A stretch of 64,000 bases of DNA from Pollenia angustigena (taxonomy: Eukaryota; Arthropoda; Insecta; Diptera; Polleniidae), in the NCBI GenBank assembly GCA_930367215.1, contig OV884059.1:98568993-98632992 (forward strand), given 5' to 3'. The notes beneath the pieces were generated by a model, which saw only the letters and a program-made list of their open reading frames with translations, did not search any database and was not told the origin of the DNA. The position numbers were made by a program, and so were the translations under genes. This document shows, piece by piece, positions 11,672 through 23,080 of the stretch (positions within the stretch are counted from its first letter, which is position 1; the number at the start of each line of letters is the position of its first letter).

Positions 11672-12359
11672 CAGTGTTGCCAGAAGTAGGGAAAAATCTC
11701 TACATGTAGGTATTTTAGATACTAAAGCGTAGGAATATCGGACAGCGTAGGGAAAATCGGACAGATTTTTTATAATCACCAAAATGTAGGGATTTTTCGT
11801 CATATCGCATTATATATAAAATAAATACAGAAAAAACGTTTTGTTAGTGATATTTTTTTTCTCCAAAACGGTTGAAAACTTGTCTTTTAACTAAAATCGA
11901 TTTCGCTTAATTCAATTTTTAAAAGTACATACATATCGCACCTATTCAACAATACTGTTAACTCAACATTTTTAGTTTTTCACTTTTTGGAAAACATCTA
12001 CTGGAATTATTCATACCAACCCACTGTAAAAATATCGAGCTATTTTGTCTACCTTTTGGTAAAGAAACGGTTGGCCTAAAAGTACTTTTTCATATGCCTG
12101 TCATATTAAATTAAAAATTGTATTGTTGAACAAGTGCGATATGTATTATTTTTTTAAGTTTTGTACTTATTTTTTGTCAAAGCTTTAATATACATTTTTG
12201 AACAAAATATATATTATTTTTACTAATGTTTTTTCTTCTATTTTAATAACAATAATGCATAGGGATTTTTGTAGGGGAAACTTTTTTCACGTGTAGGGAA
12301 GAATCGGATTTTTTTTAGCATGTGTAGGTATTTTTTCGAAAAACCCACTGGCAACACTG
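11672..12359. mobile_element. hAT-type MITE with a near-perfect 8-bp duplication
   Basis: The element begins CAGTGTTGCCAGAAGTAGGG and ends CCCACTGGCAACACTG. The flanks are ATATGTAG (11664-11671) and ATATATAG (12360-12367), 7 of 8 matching. CAGTGTTGCC ends with 8-bp duplications are classic for hAT elements. The 688-bp interior is AT-rich, carries repeated GTAGGGA phrases and encodes nothing. A related left end, CAGTGATGCCAACAGTAGGG, is embedded at 14992 inside the CAC-ended MITE. Confidence 0.85.
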
Positions 12360-12962
12360 ATATATAGATATAACCCTGCGGCCACACGTTCAAGTTGTTC
12401 TTGATAGTCTTTTACATATACTGCTTGTCAAAATTGACATAAATTGAAAGCTGTGACGTAGGCTGCACTCAATTTGTAAGCAATTTACTTCCCAGATGTT
12501 AACAACAACAGAGACAAATTTGTACTCAGCTGTTAAATTGAAAGTAAATTGCCAAACAAATGGAGAGGTTAAATTGAAAACCATCTCGTGGTCAATTTAA
12601 AAAGTGTGAGTGTGTTAGTAAAAAACTGAGAGTGTATTGCAAATTGAAAGGAATTGAAAGGCAAAACTTGATCGTGTGGCCACCAAGTAATATAAATTAT
12701 TTTTTTTTTTTTTTTTTTTTTTTGAGATCACGAATTATTAAAACTTATTAATATTTAGTAGTTATTATTACTAGCAACTTGGTCAAATTAATTTTAGTTT
12801 TAGCAAACAATTTTATCACTTGATGGTGGAATATTTTCAACACCAAATACGTTGTTTGCCATATAACTTATTTCTTTCAGATGTTACAGTGTCTGCATGC
12901 CAAATTTTAAGAAAACCGGTTGATTAGTTAAGAAGAAGGAAAGAGAGCTTTTTCCTCTCCTG

Positions 12963-14281
12963 CACGCAAAGAAAAAACATAGTTGTGGTAAACATATTCT
13001 AAGAGCAACATATTATGATAAGAACTATGATTGTAGTCACCATATTAAGATTATTATTGAATCATATTATGACTAAATATACTCGTACTATTACATCATA
13101 ATATTTTTCCCTTAATCATATTATTATTCTGTTAAGCATACTAAGTTAAGAAGTAATCAAATTATTGTCAGGTTAATCATAATAAGATAAGAAATTAATC
13201 ATATTATTGTCATGTTAATCATAATAAGCTAAGAAGTAATCATATTATCGTAAAGTTAATCATAATAAATTTAGAAGCAATCATATTATGATACATCACC
13301 TTTCATAGCTGTCATAAAAATACAAAATAAATTAAAATATTTTTGCATCGATTTTTTATTTTGTGGCTTTTTACAATTTTTCTTAATGTTAATCAAATAG
13401 CGGAGTTCAGTATAAGGCTTGCAAAAGAGCAAATGAAAAATCTGTGGTTTTCATGGGCAACCGCGTGTGTCCATTTTTTCGATTTTAAGATGTTGATGCC
13501 ATATTGCCTAATTTTGAACGCTCTTTACATTTTTTTTGAAAAAAGATGGTTCAATTCCGATTTTTTAACGTAATGACAAAGTTTAAAATGTGCAATACCT
13601 AGCCAATAGTTTGATCTAGAATGGGTTTTCGGCTTTCCTGAACAATTTGGTTTAAGAAATACGCGGTTGCCCATTAAAACCACAGAAATATCGTAGCACT
13701 TTTATAAAATATAACGAAATCTCTGTGTGTTTTGTTGTTGGATTTTACAAAAAAACTATGATATTTTGCATTTGCACTTGTACATCACTAATACTTGAAT
13801 GAACCCGCTAATATTTTAATTTTTTAATTTATTTAAACTTATTTTTTTTATGGAATTTAATGTTTTAATTGTTTAACCGCTCACAAATAAAAAAAAACGA
13901 CACAACTTCTTCAAAATTATTTTACAAATGGCGCTAACATAATATGATTAGAGTAAAAAAAAAGTTTGATTGCATCTTTAACATAATATGATAAATGTAT
14001 AGAAAGTTATCATGTTATGGCTATTAAATATCATGATATGGTTGTGAGAAATATAATATGTTTAGAAAGTTATCATAATAAAGTTGTTAGAAAAATAATT
14101 ATTTTTCGGTCAACAATACTCAAATTCATAATTGCGATAAACATTGATATGTTTACAGTAACTATAATATTGTTGATATTAAATAAAAATAACAATTTTT
14201 TGTGTACGACAACAATATATTGTTACATTAAACATAGTGTTGTTGCCGTAACCATGCCCAACCATATTTTTTCTCTGCGTG
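12963..14281. mobile_element. TIR element with CACGCARAGAAAAAA ends
   Basis: The left end CACGCAAAGAAAAAACATAG is mirrored by the right end CATATTTTTTCTCTGCGTG. TG at 12961-12962 and at 14282-14283 is a possible 2-bp duplication. The first 350 bp repeat AATCATATTATnnT and TAATCATAATAAG motifs many times, and the last 300 bp carry related CATGATATG and ATAATATG phrases. No transposase is encoded. It interrupts one unit of the 12875-15540 array. Confidence 0.7.
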
Positions 14282-14536
14282 TGCTTCACGCCCTAAATAA
14301 TAAAAACTATAGGCTATAGTACTTTCCAGCTGTAACACTATTTGCCTGCGAAATTTCAAGAAGATATTGGGAGGGGGAGCTTTTACCCTTCTTGCCCTAT
14401 TTCACATCCTATTCCCTATTTCCTTTCAGATGTTACAGTGTCTGCATGCTAAATTTTAAGAAAATCTGTTCATTAGTTTAAAAGATTGGGGAGGGGGAGC
14501 GTTTACCTCTATTGCCCTATTTCACGTCATAAATAA

Positions 14537-15284
14537 CACAGTACAACAGCCAATCTGGGGGGTGAGAAATTCCAAGTCAGGGTGATGGTACTAGGTCAGT
14601 ATAGTAAAACCCTCAAAGGGTTTGGCGTTCGTATGTGTCAGTTTTTTTTTATGACATTTTAAATTTTTTCCTTATCTTCATGTTTTTTTGTTTAACATAA
14701 CTCGAGAACCACTTGTCCGATTTTGCTAAAACAAACTCAAAAAAATTAAGAATTACAATTTCTTTAATCCGTTCATATAACGTTTTTCTTTATAATCAAC
14801 AGTTTTGCCGGTAAAAATAAATTTGTGGAGAATTATAATTGATAAGTGCAAAAAAAATTTTCAAGCCTGGATGTATGCAGCAGATTTTATCACAAACCTG
14901 CACTGCAATTTTTGTGACTTTTTTTTAAGCGATCGGTGAAAATCGTCGGACTTTTGTTTGTTATTTGAAAGAATACACCCACATTCAGTGATGCCAACAG
15001 TAGGGGATTTCCCCTTTTCTAGGGATTTTTTTTCGGAAAATTTCAACCGTAGGGAAAAGAGGACACAATTTTTTTGAGTTTGTTTTAGCAAAATCGGACA
15101 AGTGGTTCTCGAGTTATGTTAAACAAAAAAACATCAAGATAAGGAAAAAATTTAAAATGTCATAAAAAACTGACACATACGAACGCCAAACCCTTTGAGG
15201 CTTTTACTATACTGACCTAGTACCATCACCCTGACTTGGAATTTCTCACCCCCCAGACAATAATCCCAAAAATGTTCCATAGTG
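14537..15284. mobile_element. CAC-ended MITE with a TAA duplication; deletion derivative of the 58750 family
   Basis: The arms, about 200 bp, share GGGGGGTGAGAAATTCC, GGTACTAGGTCAGTATAG, GGCGTTCGTATGTGTCAG and CGAGAACCACTTGTCCG with the large element at 58750-62176. The right end in reverse reads CACTATGGAACATTTTTGGG; the left end is a shorter, diverged CACAGTACAACAG. TAA flanks both sides (14534-14536, 15285-15287). Removing the element restores TAAATAATAAAA exactly as at about 14293-14304 in a neighbouring unit. CAC termini with a 3-bp duplication resemble CACTA/EnSpm-like elements (inference). Confidence 0.85.
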
Positions 15285-15540
15285 TAATAAAAGGCTATAG
15301 TTCTTTTCAGATGTTACACTATTCTCCTGAAAAATTTCAAGAAAATCGATCGATTTGTTAAGCAGATATAGGAAGGGGGAGCTTTTGCTCCTCTTGTCCT
15401 ATTTCACGCCCTATTCCCTATTTTCTTTCAGATGTTACAGTGCCTGCATGCCAAATTTTAAGAACACAGGTTGATTAGCTAATATGATATAGGGAGCGGG
15501 AGCGTATGCCATATTTTGCGCCCTCTAGCGATAAAAAATA

Positions 15541-16400
15541 TACTATACGACCTAACAAAAACACATACAAAATTTCATAAAAATCAGTCAAGCCGTTTCA
15601 AAGAAGTTCAAAATGAAGGGCATTTTGTTGATATTTGTATGGGAATATATAGGAAATTCTAAATGCCATATCTCCGGAACCACTGTGCCGATTTCATGCA
15701 AACTTTACATAAACCATCTGCAGACTATCTCCAACGTATCCCAACGTTTTTGTTGAAATCGGTCTACCCGTTTTTGCAGTTAGTAGTGACATCAAAGTGT
15801 ACACTTCTTTTTATATTATACATAATTACATAGTTCAAAATTAAGAATAAGTCCCGAACTATTTAACTCCACTATAAACTCTTCCCATAACTCCTTACAT
15901 GAATTTTTCATCATACCAAACACTGGTGTTTTCCGCGAACAATTTCTGAGGTTTTCTAAATAAGCTGAACGAGCCGCTTAAATTGAGCTTTCGTTTTTAT
16001 TTTCAAACTAATAAAATTTTTTTTAAAAATAACCGAAAAAGTTATTACAAAAATTTATACATACGATTTCTCCACTTTGTTTTCGATTTGCACCGAATTA
16101 AAAAAAAATAAAGTTTAACTGCCAATAACACAACTGCTTTTTAGCAGTTGTGTGTATTTTATATTTTTGTCGACCAAAAAACAGATACTCAACTGAATAG
16201 CCAACCGCCAGTTGAGTTGAGAATGGCAATGTGAATTTATCAAAGACAACTAAACTGTTACAAAAGTGGAGAACCGCAATAGGAGCATAAAATTTCCAAA
16301 AATTTTATTTGAAAATTCCCGGAAAAAATTTCCCAGGATTTATTTAAAAATAATGTCCCGGGATTCCCGGGAATTCTTTCCAGCGTAGAAACTCTAGTTT
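15541..16400. other. Repeat-derived, non-coding
   Basis: The first 290 bp belong to the repeat that includes the preceding array. The rest is AT-rich. A CCCGGGAATTC phrase near 16370 and its inverse TTCCCGGG near 10880 suggest two inverted copies of the degenerate repeat at 10500-11660. Confidence 0.35.
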
Positions 16401-16682
16401 TGGTACTTTTTTAATATTCGGACTAACAAGTCAACAAATTTTAACCGATTTTCCTCTAAACAATTATTTTTTCAAGTTTTCAAAATTCAAAAAGCATATG
16501 AATGGCGTCAAAGCATAAGCGGACACGTATTGAAAATTTTATTTTAATTCTAATTTTTAAGGGTAAAACGGGTAAATATCTAATTATGGTCCTTTTTCAC
16601 CAAAATTACCGTCTTAAGTATTTAAGATAGGAATACAATACAAATCGAATTTTTCTCTTCTAAAAAAAAACATATTGAATAT

Positions 16683-17072
16683 AATTAGTATTGTGGTTAT
16701 TTTGTTGAACTATTTATGGTTTTTAATCCAAATTTTTTTTAATATTTTTTAATTAGGCTTAAGTTCATGAAATTTAATTTTATTAAATTATTTTTGTGAA
16801 GAAAAGAATTTTACAACATGAAAATTTTATTAAAATTGTTATTGATAATCTTTCATTCTTGACGTGGCTCGGGCTCGAACCCTGGCCGGCAGGTTACCAT
16901 GACATGTTTCGATCGCAACCACTCGATCTCCTCAGATGGATTTGCCGTCTTACACTCGCAGCCATCGACGACTGCTGACGTCACTAGTCAAGCATCAATC
17001 CTTAAACCAAATTGTATTTTAACATTTGGTAGATCGAAATTTGCTTTCCTGAATGATTATCCATTTTAATTG
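16683..17072 (-). mobile_element. tRNA-related retroposon (SINE-like) with a perfect 11-bp duplication
   Basis: A 390-bp unit is flanked by identical ATATTGAATAT at 16672-16682 and 17073-17083. The uninterrupted target sequence, CATATTGAATATGTTTTGG, occurs at 10842-10860. On the minus strand the core has a polymerase III A-box-like TGGCTGCGAGTG (16964-16953) and a B-box-like GGGTTCGAGCCC (16882-16871). Further copies with the same core are at 43193-43286 (minus) and 53472-53572 (plus). An 11-bp duplication is what target-primed reverse transcription would leave. The A-box lies about 110 bp inside the unit, which is unusual for a SINE. The open frame at 16796-16978 is a shadow. Confidence 0.72.
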
Positions 17073-17084
17073 ATATTGAATATG

Positions 17085-18880
17085 TTTTGGTACTTTTTTT
17101 GAAATTCGGGCTAATAAGGCAGCAAAATTGAATTAATTTTTTGTACTTTTTCTAAACAAATATTGTTTAATACACAATCTAACTTTATAAGTTTATCGCA
17201 TATCGTACCTCCATTACAATATCGACGTTAGTGCAATTTTCCTCCTTAAGAAAAACTAATTTTTTGTTTTTTTTTTCTTTGAGCAAGTCCTTTGAAAATA
17301 TTAAAAAAACAAAGTTTTTAAAAGAAATCATCATTGATCCATCCCTTCTGCTCAGTTCAGTTAAATTTTCAATGGTTCTTGATGTGGAAGCGGAGAAAAC
17401 TCCGACATAATGGCACAATTCTCTTTGGAGTCCTGTGGAAATTTAGCTTTGAGGAATTTAGCTTATGTTGGTAATTTGCCGGCTAATTTCCTTTCTTTTA
17501 TCAGATTAAAATCACTTTCTTTTAAAATTTTTTTTTTTTAAGAATTTATCTTAAATATTTCAGGTCTCTTAAAAAAACGCTCCTTAATTCGCGGTAAAAT
17601 GCATTCATTTAAATCTACAGTCTGCTTAAAAACTCACTATAATATTCAACACATGTCTTTAACATGTGTGTTGTACATTTGTACGTTCATTCAGTTGCTG
17701 TCACTAGAACATTGTACAGCAAACAAAAAAAAAACGAAATAAATGAAAATTTTCCACAAAAAATCAACACACACACACATATACATCCAGGCGAAATAAA
17801 CAAGTGTATAAATGCTACAAAACGTATGTGTGAATGGAAGAATAAATGTTCGGGAACAGGACATTGTTGCGTAAAACTCCAATACGGAAATTGTGGTTTG
17901 CACAAAGTTACAATTGGAAATGCCATACAATAAAGTTATGCAGACCCATACATTCATAAACATGCATACACACACAAAAATGCAATTCATTTGCACTTCT
18001 TTTACACACAAACATGTGTTTTTTTTTTTTGTTTTTTTTTTGCATATTTAATGATTTAAGCTTACAAATGTATTTGTGTATAAACGCTTGAAAAAGGGGG
18101 TATATAAATGTGTGGGTATGTGTATGTAAAAAATAGTTTAACATATTTCTTGTAAAACACTTACTCTACAAAAGTAAACTCATTTAAAGTTGTTTTTTCT
18201 TTTTCTTTTAAACCATTTTTATGTTCTAATGAATGAACAATAATTTGCAAAGCACCAGTCATCGTTTATAAAGCTAAAAGTCATAATTTTTAAAGTAAAA
18301 TTTATTCCAACTTTATAGTTTTCCACAAGTTTTGAAGAGAAAATGGAAAGAGACATTATTTTCTATTACAAAACATACACGCACACACTTCCATACACTT
18401 AAGAACTTTCACGTAACCGAACAATGCAAATAGATTTATTGTCGCTGTTGTTGTATTGAACAAATATTGCGTGTAATAAGCATAATACATTATTATGCTT
18501 ATTTTCAAATCTTTAAGATAAGAAGGTGAATAAAATGGTTTAGAGCTTGGTGCAATAACATGAAACATAAAGATAAATTTTTATGGTTAAAACTTTTATA
18601 TATAAAAAAATGGTTTTGTAATTGTTATTCAGAAATTTAAGTTGTAATTGTAGGTGAGATTGATTATATTTTCAAATTTTTAAATTTTAATACATCACTC
18701 ATTTGCTGCAACATCGTCATAACTTAAAAATATAAGTTTTACATAAAACGACCTAAAATTTTTTTAAATTTACATCCAAATCGAGCCCGTACCATGCATA
18801 CAGGAAAAGCCATAGCCGCTGTAGACTAGACTGTAAGAGAAAACTCGTTTTTTCGCTCCGACGCGGTTCGTAACTACTCG
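17085..18880. other. AT-rich stretch with CA/TG simple sequence
   Basis: No gene is recognised. Positions 17640-18130 are rich in ACACAC, TTTTTT and TATGTG runs, which create overlapping open frames on both strands with no sign of constraint. Confidence 0.4.
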
Positions 18881-19100
18881 GTCTCTGCGCGTCCACTACT
18901 TCGAAAATGTTTCAGGAAAGATCTTGGTGCATCCACATAAGAAATCAACTAGTGCAAGAATTAAAGCCAGCGTACCAGCAATTGCGTCGTGCGTTGGTGA
19001 ATAGGTTGAAAATCAACTGGAGGTTAAACCTGATTTTTATCGTCAAAACATCTTAAGCGATTTTGCTAATTTCTTTCGTAACAAGCCATAAGGTAATACA
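18880..19100 (+). pseudogene. Mariner-type transposase fragment
   Basis: Frames read IRNQLVQELKPAYQQLRRAL and, after a frame slip, EVKPDFYRQNILSDFANFFR. These correspond to the LVQELKP...FSDEAHF region of mariner transposases. The relic at 62270-63073 has the same sequence in better condition (QLVQELKPADHHL and PDFYLQIIFSDEAHF). Upstream TCCACTACTTCGAAAA also matches that relic. Only the part just before and around the first catalytic aspartate is left. Confidence 0.6.
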
Positions 19101-20120
19101 TTTGTTGTGGTTTCTGTTATCTTCAAAATGTAAGATGAGTAGCTGATTGGACTAAAGCATCCGAACCTGGAGCTGAGGCTGCCAGTATCGCCTCCAGGCA
19201 GACAGCGGACTTGGATTAAATCACCATATCCACGAAGCAGTCATTCTTCGGTAAATATTCATGATTATTTACCTACTTGCCTGAGACGTTAAGATATACT
19301 GTAACCATTCAGGCTACATGACTGAGCGCCTTCTCACATTAGCTAGCTATCAGGGGAATCTGAAAAGCCAATACCCGGGAAATACTAAGTATAAAACCGG
19401 AAGTAGTGAGCTGCTTGGATAGTCAGACAAAGGAATCGTTTCTGGTCACTCCCAAGTGAATGACATTCAGAAAACTTTCCGCACTAAGTGCACCTTTGTG
19501 GAAACCCCAAATTGAGACTCCATTACATCAAAAAAAATGTATTTTTGGTGCGGCTTAGGTACATGCAGAAGGCGTTTGCTGATAAATCGGCATAGATAAA
19601 TAATTTCGTCGCACTATTGGCCTGGTATGTTCAAAAAAAGCTGCAAAATTTGACTCGCAGGATAGCCTTTTTAAGGTGCAATCTCAGAGGTCATGTGCCA
19701 GAAATTATTGAAATTTTTGAGATAATAAAGCTAAATGCATATTCATGTTTAATGGAATATGCTTTGTTTTACTTTCAAAAAACAAAACACCTCTTGTGAA
19801 ATAATTTACCGATTATGCCCACTTTAAAAAGGGCAATTGTATGGGCACTAGGTCTTAATAATGAACCGGTTTGGTCTAAGTCCAAGCTCTCTTCATCTTA
19901 AGGCAGTATAAATACCAAATTAAGTTGCTTTATCTCATTCGCATATGGCCGCAATCAGCTGCGTTTTCAACTGGCAACGCAATTGAGATAAAAGTATCCA
20001 TTAGGTAAGCCAAAATTTGTCAATTAGCATTTTAACAGATCGGTAGATTTTAATATATTTTATTTGGTAACAATGAAGTAAGTCAAACTGTTGTCCCATG
20101 GTTAACTTTGTTAACCTAAA
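19100..20120. other. Unassigned, locally GC-richer stretch
   Basis: Positions 19130-19560 are less AT-rich than their surroundings and may be old coding sequence. No reading frame longer than about 40 codons and no motif could be recognised. Confidence 0.3.
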
Positions 20121-20124
20121 AAAG

Positions 20125-20942
20125 AACTAATTGTAGTGGGGAAATGTAAGATGAGATGAACCCACTGTTGTTTATTGTTGATGTGTTTTGTTTAAACTTT
20201 GATATTGTTACAAGTAGAACTGTTGCTATAATTCTTATACGTTTAACAGTTTTATTTGGTTTAATATCTTTAGTTTGTCTAAAACCTTTATGGATGAAGT
20301 TTCCTGATGATCTGGCCTAAGCAACCAGTGAAATGCATAGGAATAGCTTATCCCATCAACAATAAATTTCAAGTGTTTTTATCAATAATAAAAACTGGGA
20401 ATTAAGCACGAATAACAAAATCTTTTGAAATTAAAAATTTTGTATTCCCAAAAATTGAAATTACTTTTTGATAATAAACAGGCAGTGCACGGCCTAAAAA
20501 ACACTTAATTGACAACATCTTTTGTAAGTTGTTGTTTTTTTCATTTTGTTTTTCTTAACCTACTTACAACTACAATTAATGTTGAGAGAATTTCAACTAA
20601 TTGTAGTGGGGAAATGTAAGATGAGATGAACCCACTGTTGTTTATTGTTGATGTGTTTTGTTTAAACTTTGATATTGTTACAAGTATAACTGTTGCTATA
20701 ATTCTTATACGTTTAACAGTTTTATTTGGTTTAATATCTTTAGTTTGTCTAAAACCTTTATGGATGAAGTTTCCTGATGATCTGGCCTAAGCAACCAGTG
20801 AAATGCATAGGAATAGCTTATCCCATCAACAATAAATTTCAAGTGTTTTTATCAATAATAAAAACTGGGAATTAAGCACGAATAACAAAATCTTTTGAAA
20901 TTAAAATTTTGTATTCCCAAAAATTGAAATTACTTTTTGATA
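20125..20942. repeat. 348-bp direct duplication, two copies 470 bp apart
   Basis: Copy 1 (20125-20473) and copy 2 (20595-20942) are nearly identical. I see one substitution (AAGTAGAACTG versus AAGTATAACTG) and one single-base length change near the end. The last 150 bp of each are the dispersed repeat also present at 1398-1500. The 120-bp spacer between the copies is unique. High identity implies a recent local duplication, or two adjacent insertions of one element. Confidence 0.9.
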
Positions 20943-22293
20943 AAAAAGAAATATATAATATAACATCCAAAATTTTGGCAAAATAAATCAATATCAGTTG
21001 CCTTCTGTAATATATCTTCGGCAACTGGCAACACAACTAGAATTCGCTTGTCATACATTATTGATCCATTTTTCTAAAAAGACTTTTGCTTGGGGCTCGA
21101 TGGAATAACTAATAAGCCAACTTGGTCTATTTTTATTGAAAAACCTTTTTATACCCTCCAATACAATTACACACAGAAAACAAATTGGTTGGGAAACGGT
21201 TGCAGTAATAAAATATTGATCAAGTAACATAATATTTTATTGCAACTATTAAAAATGTATAGTTCTAACTGATTTTTAATTCTCTTGATTATTAAAACGT
21301 TATTCGTACTGAAATATGATTCCTTCAATTCTTTTATTAGTTATGATAACTAATTTAATGTAATTATAACAATTAGTACAAATGGTTAGAATCACAATCG
21401 AATTAAATACAGGGCAATACTGAATATTGGTCATTGCAATTAATAATTTGCTTTCGTCAATAAATTTTGTAATATAAATGTTAATTCATTTATTGCAGCT
21501 AATTATTGATTGTTGGAATAGTTTCAATTCGATTACAACAAATGAAAATATAATCATTCGGAATTCACAACCAAAAACTAGTTAAAAGCCCCAATTGCTT
21601 ACTAAATTTTCTGTCAAAATATTAGATAGTTTAAAATAAATTTTTAATTTAAAAAATATCTTTGCGGTCAAAATCGGAAAGTGTGCAAAAACTTTATAAA
21701 TAGGGGTAAGTAATTTACGTATTCTTATAAGTAAAATTTTCACCCAAGTAAAAAATTTTCAAGTCGAGAGGCGCGGATTAGGATTTTATTTTAATCCCAT
21801 GGTTTCTTCGGAAAATTTTCATAGAATTTTATGTAGATTACGTTTTTGCTATACGATTTTTAATTTTTTTTCATCCATACAAATCGACCCGCCCTAATGT
21901 ATTTTCTTTATGCCCTGCATATTAAATTGGACTACTTGATCCTGAGCTAGTCCAATGTAATGCAAGTTTGGACCCTGTACTTGTTAAAAAGAGTTTGCAG
22001 TGAAATGACATGTCTTCGTTTTTTAGCGAAATGTTTTCGTTTTGAAACGATTTCAAAGCTAATCCTCTGGAGTATATCATGGAGTAGTTTTAAGACTACT
22101 CCTTTGTAATGCAAGCTGGGTTATATGGTCCTGACCTAGGACATCGTTATGTTAAATATACCATGTTTTTTTCTATTAATTGGGGTTACCTTTGGACTAG
22201 TCCTTGCCCCTTATGGTCTACATTTGACATGTGTGTATGTACTAGTCGGGTAAAATACAAACATGCATACATACATATATACATAAGTATGTA

Positions 22294-23080
22294 CCCAGCT
22301 AGCATTTTTAATCGAAAGAATCTACTGGAAATCTCATGAAGAGCGTTTTTGATCGTCGACGAGCGCAATTTTTAATCGAAGAAGATTGCTCGCACGGGAA
22401 AATTTGTAACACAAGCTGATTCCTCTGTGAGTTACTTCTACAACACAGCTAGAGACGCTTATATTAATCGTAGACGGATTCGTTTGAGATTTGTGTTAAG
22501 ATTATCTAATGAGTCTTTTAGAAAGCACATCAAGAATCTTATGAGACTCATGTAGGAATGCCCTTACAACTCGTGGAATGCTTAGAATAACTGAGCCACC
22601 TAAACAAGAGCATCAAGCTTCTTTTAATGAAGAAACTATTAACTTTCATACAATTTATACGAAAGAAACCTTAAGATCAGGAATCAAACGCCATCCTGTT
22701 GGAAAATCTTATTTGGCAGATCCTTACGTCGGGTTTTTTTTAATAAAATTGTATTGACAATAAGTAAATTTTCATGTTTTAAAAACGCTCATTTTTAGGT
22801 AGCTCGGTTATTGTTACATGACTAATGAGGAGAGTCGCTAAAGGTTCATTTAAGATGAAAAGACAAGCGTGTCAGAAAATGTATAAAAAAATAATAAATA
22901 AACAATTTTAACGTTTTTATTATTGTAACTCGTCAGATAATCATTAGAATATTCTTTTAGGAGTATGAACATATTGTTTATATTTTGCTTCGCGTGTACA
23001 TTGGTCAAACAAATATGAAGATTCTTTTAGGAGTTGAATATTAAACACTATCGTCTTACAAACATCCTATGCTAGCTGGG
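22294..23080. mobile_element. MITE with CCCAGCTAGCA ends, second nesting level
   Basis: The left CCCAGCTAGCATTTTT and right ATGCTAGCTGGG ends are inverted with TA on each side (22292-22293, 23081-23082). The interior repeats TTTTAATCGA and GAAGATT phrases. It contains the third-level MITE at 22586-22812. No coding sequence was found. Confidence 0.72.
22586..22812. mobile_element. MITE with AATAACYGAGCYACCTAAA ends, innermost level
   Basis: The left end AATAACTGAGCCACCTAAAC is mirrored by the right end TTTTTAGGTAGCTCGGTTATT. A second copy at 36453-36681 shares CATACAATTTATACGAAA, AATCTTATTTG and AAAACGCT. Both copies are about 228 bp. Confidence 0.75.

Larger units (their letters stand above)
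12875..15540. repeat. Tandem array of about five units, split by two transposons
   Basis: Units begin near TTTCAGATGTTACAGTGTCTGC and end with GGGAGCTTTTxCC...CTATTTCACG. Starts are at 12875, 14333 (variant TTTCCAGCTGTAACAC), 14424, 15305 and 15426. When the elements at 12963-14281 and 14537-15284 are removed, the units are about 90-137 bp and contiguous. Sequence after 15540, to about 15830, continues with CATAAAAATCAGTCAAGCCG and AAATCGGTCTACCCG phrases that look like part of the same larger repeat. Confidence 0.7.

Noticed and set aside
17664..18144. Overlapping open frames on both strands with CVCV and HTHTH runs
   Set aside because: Due to ACACAC/TGTGTG tracts; no motif or codon bias beyond the repeats.
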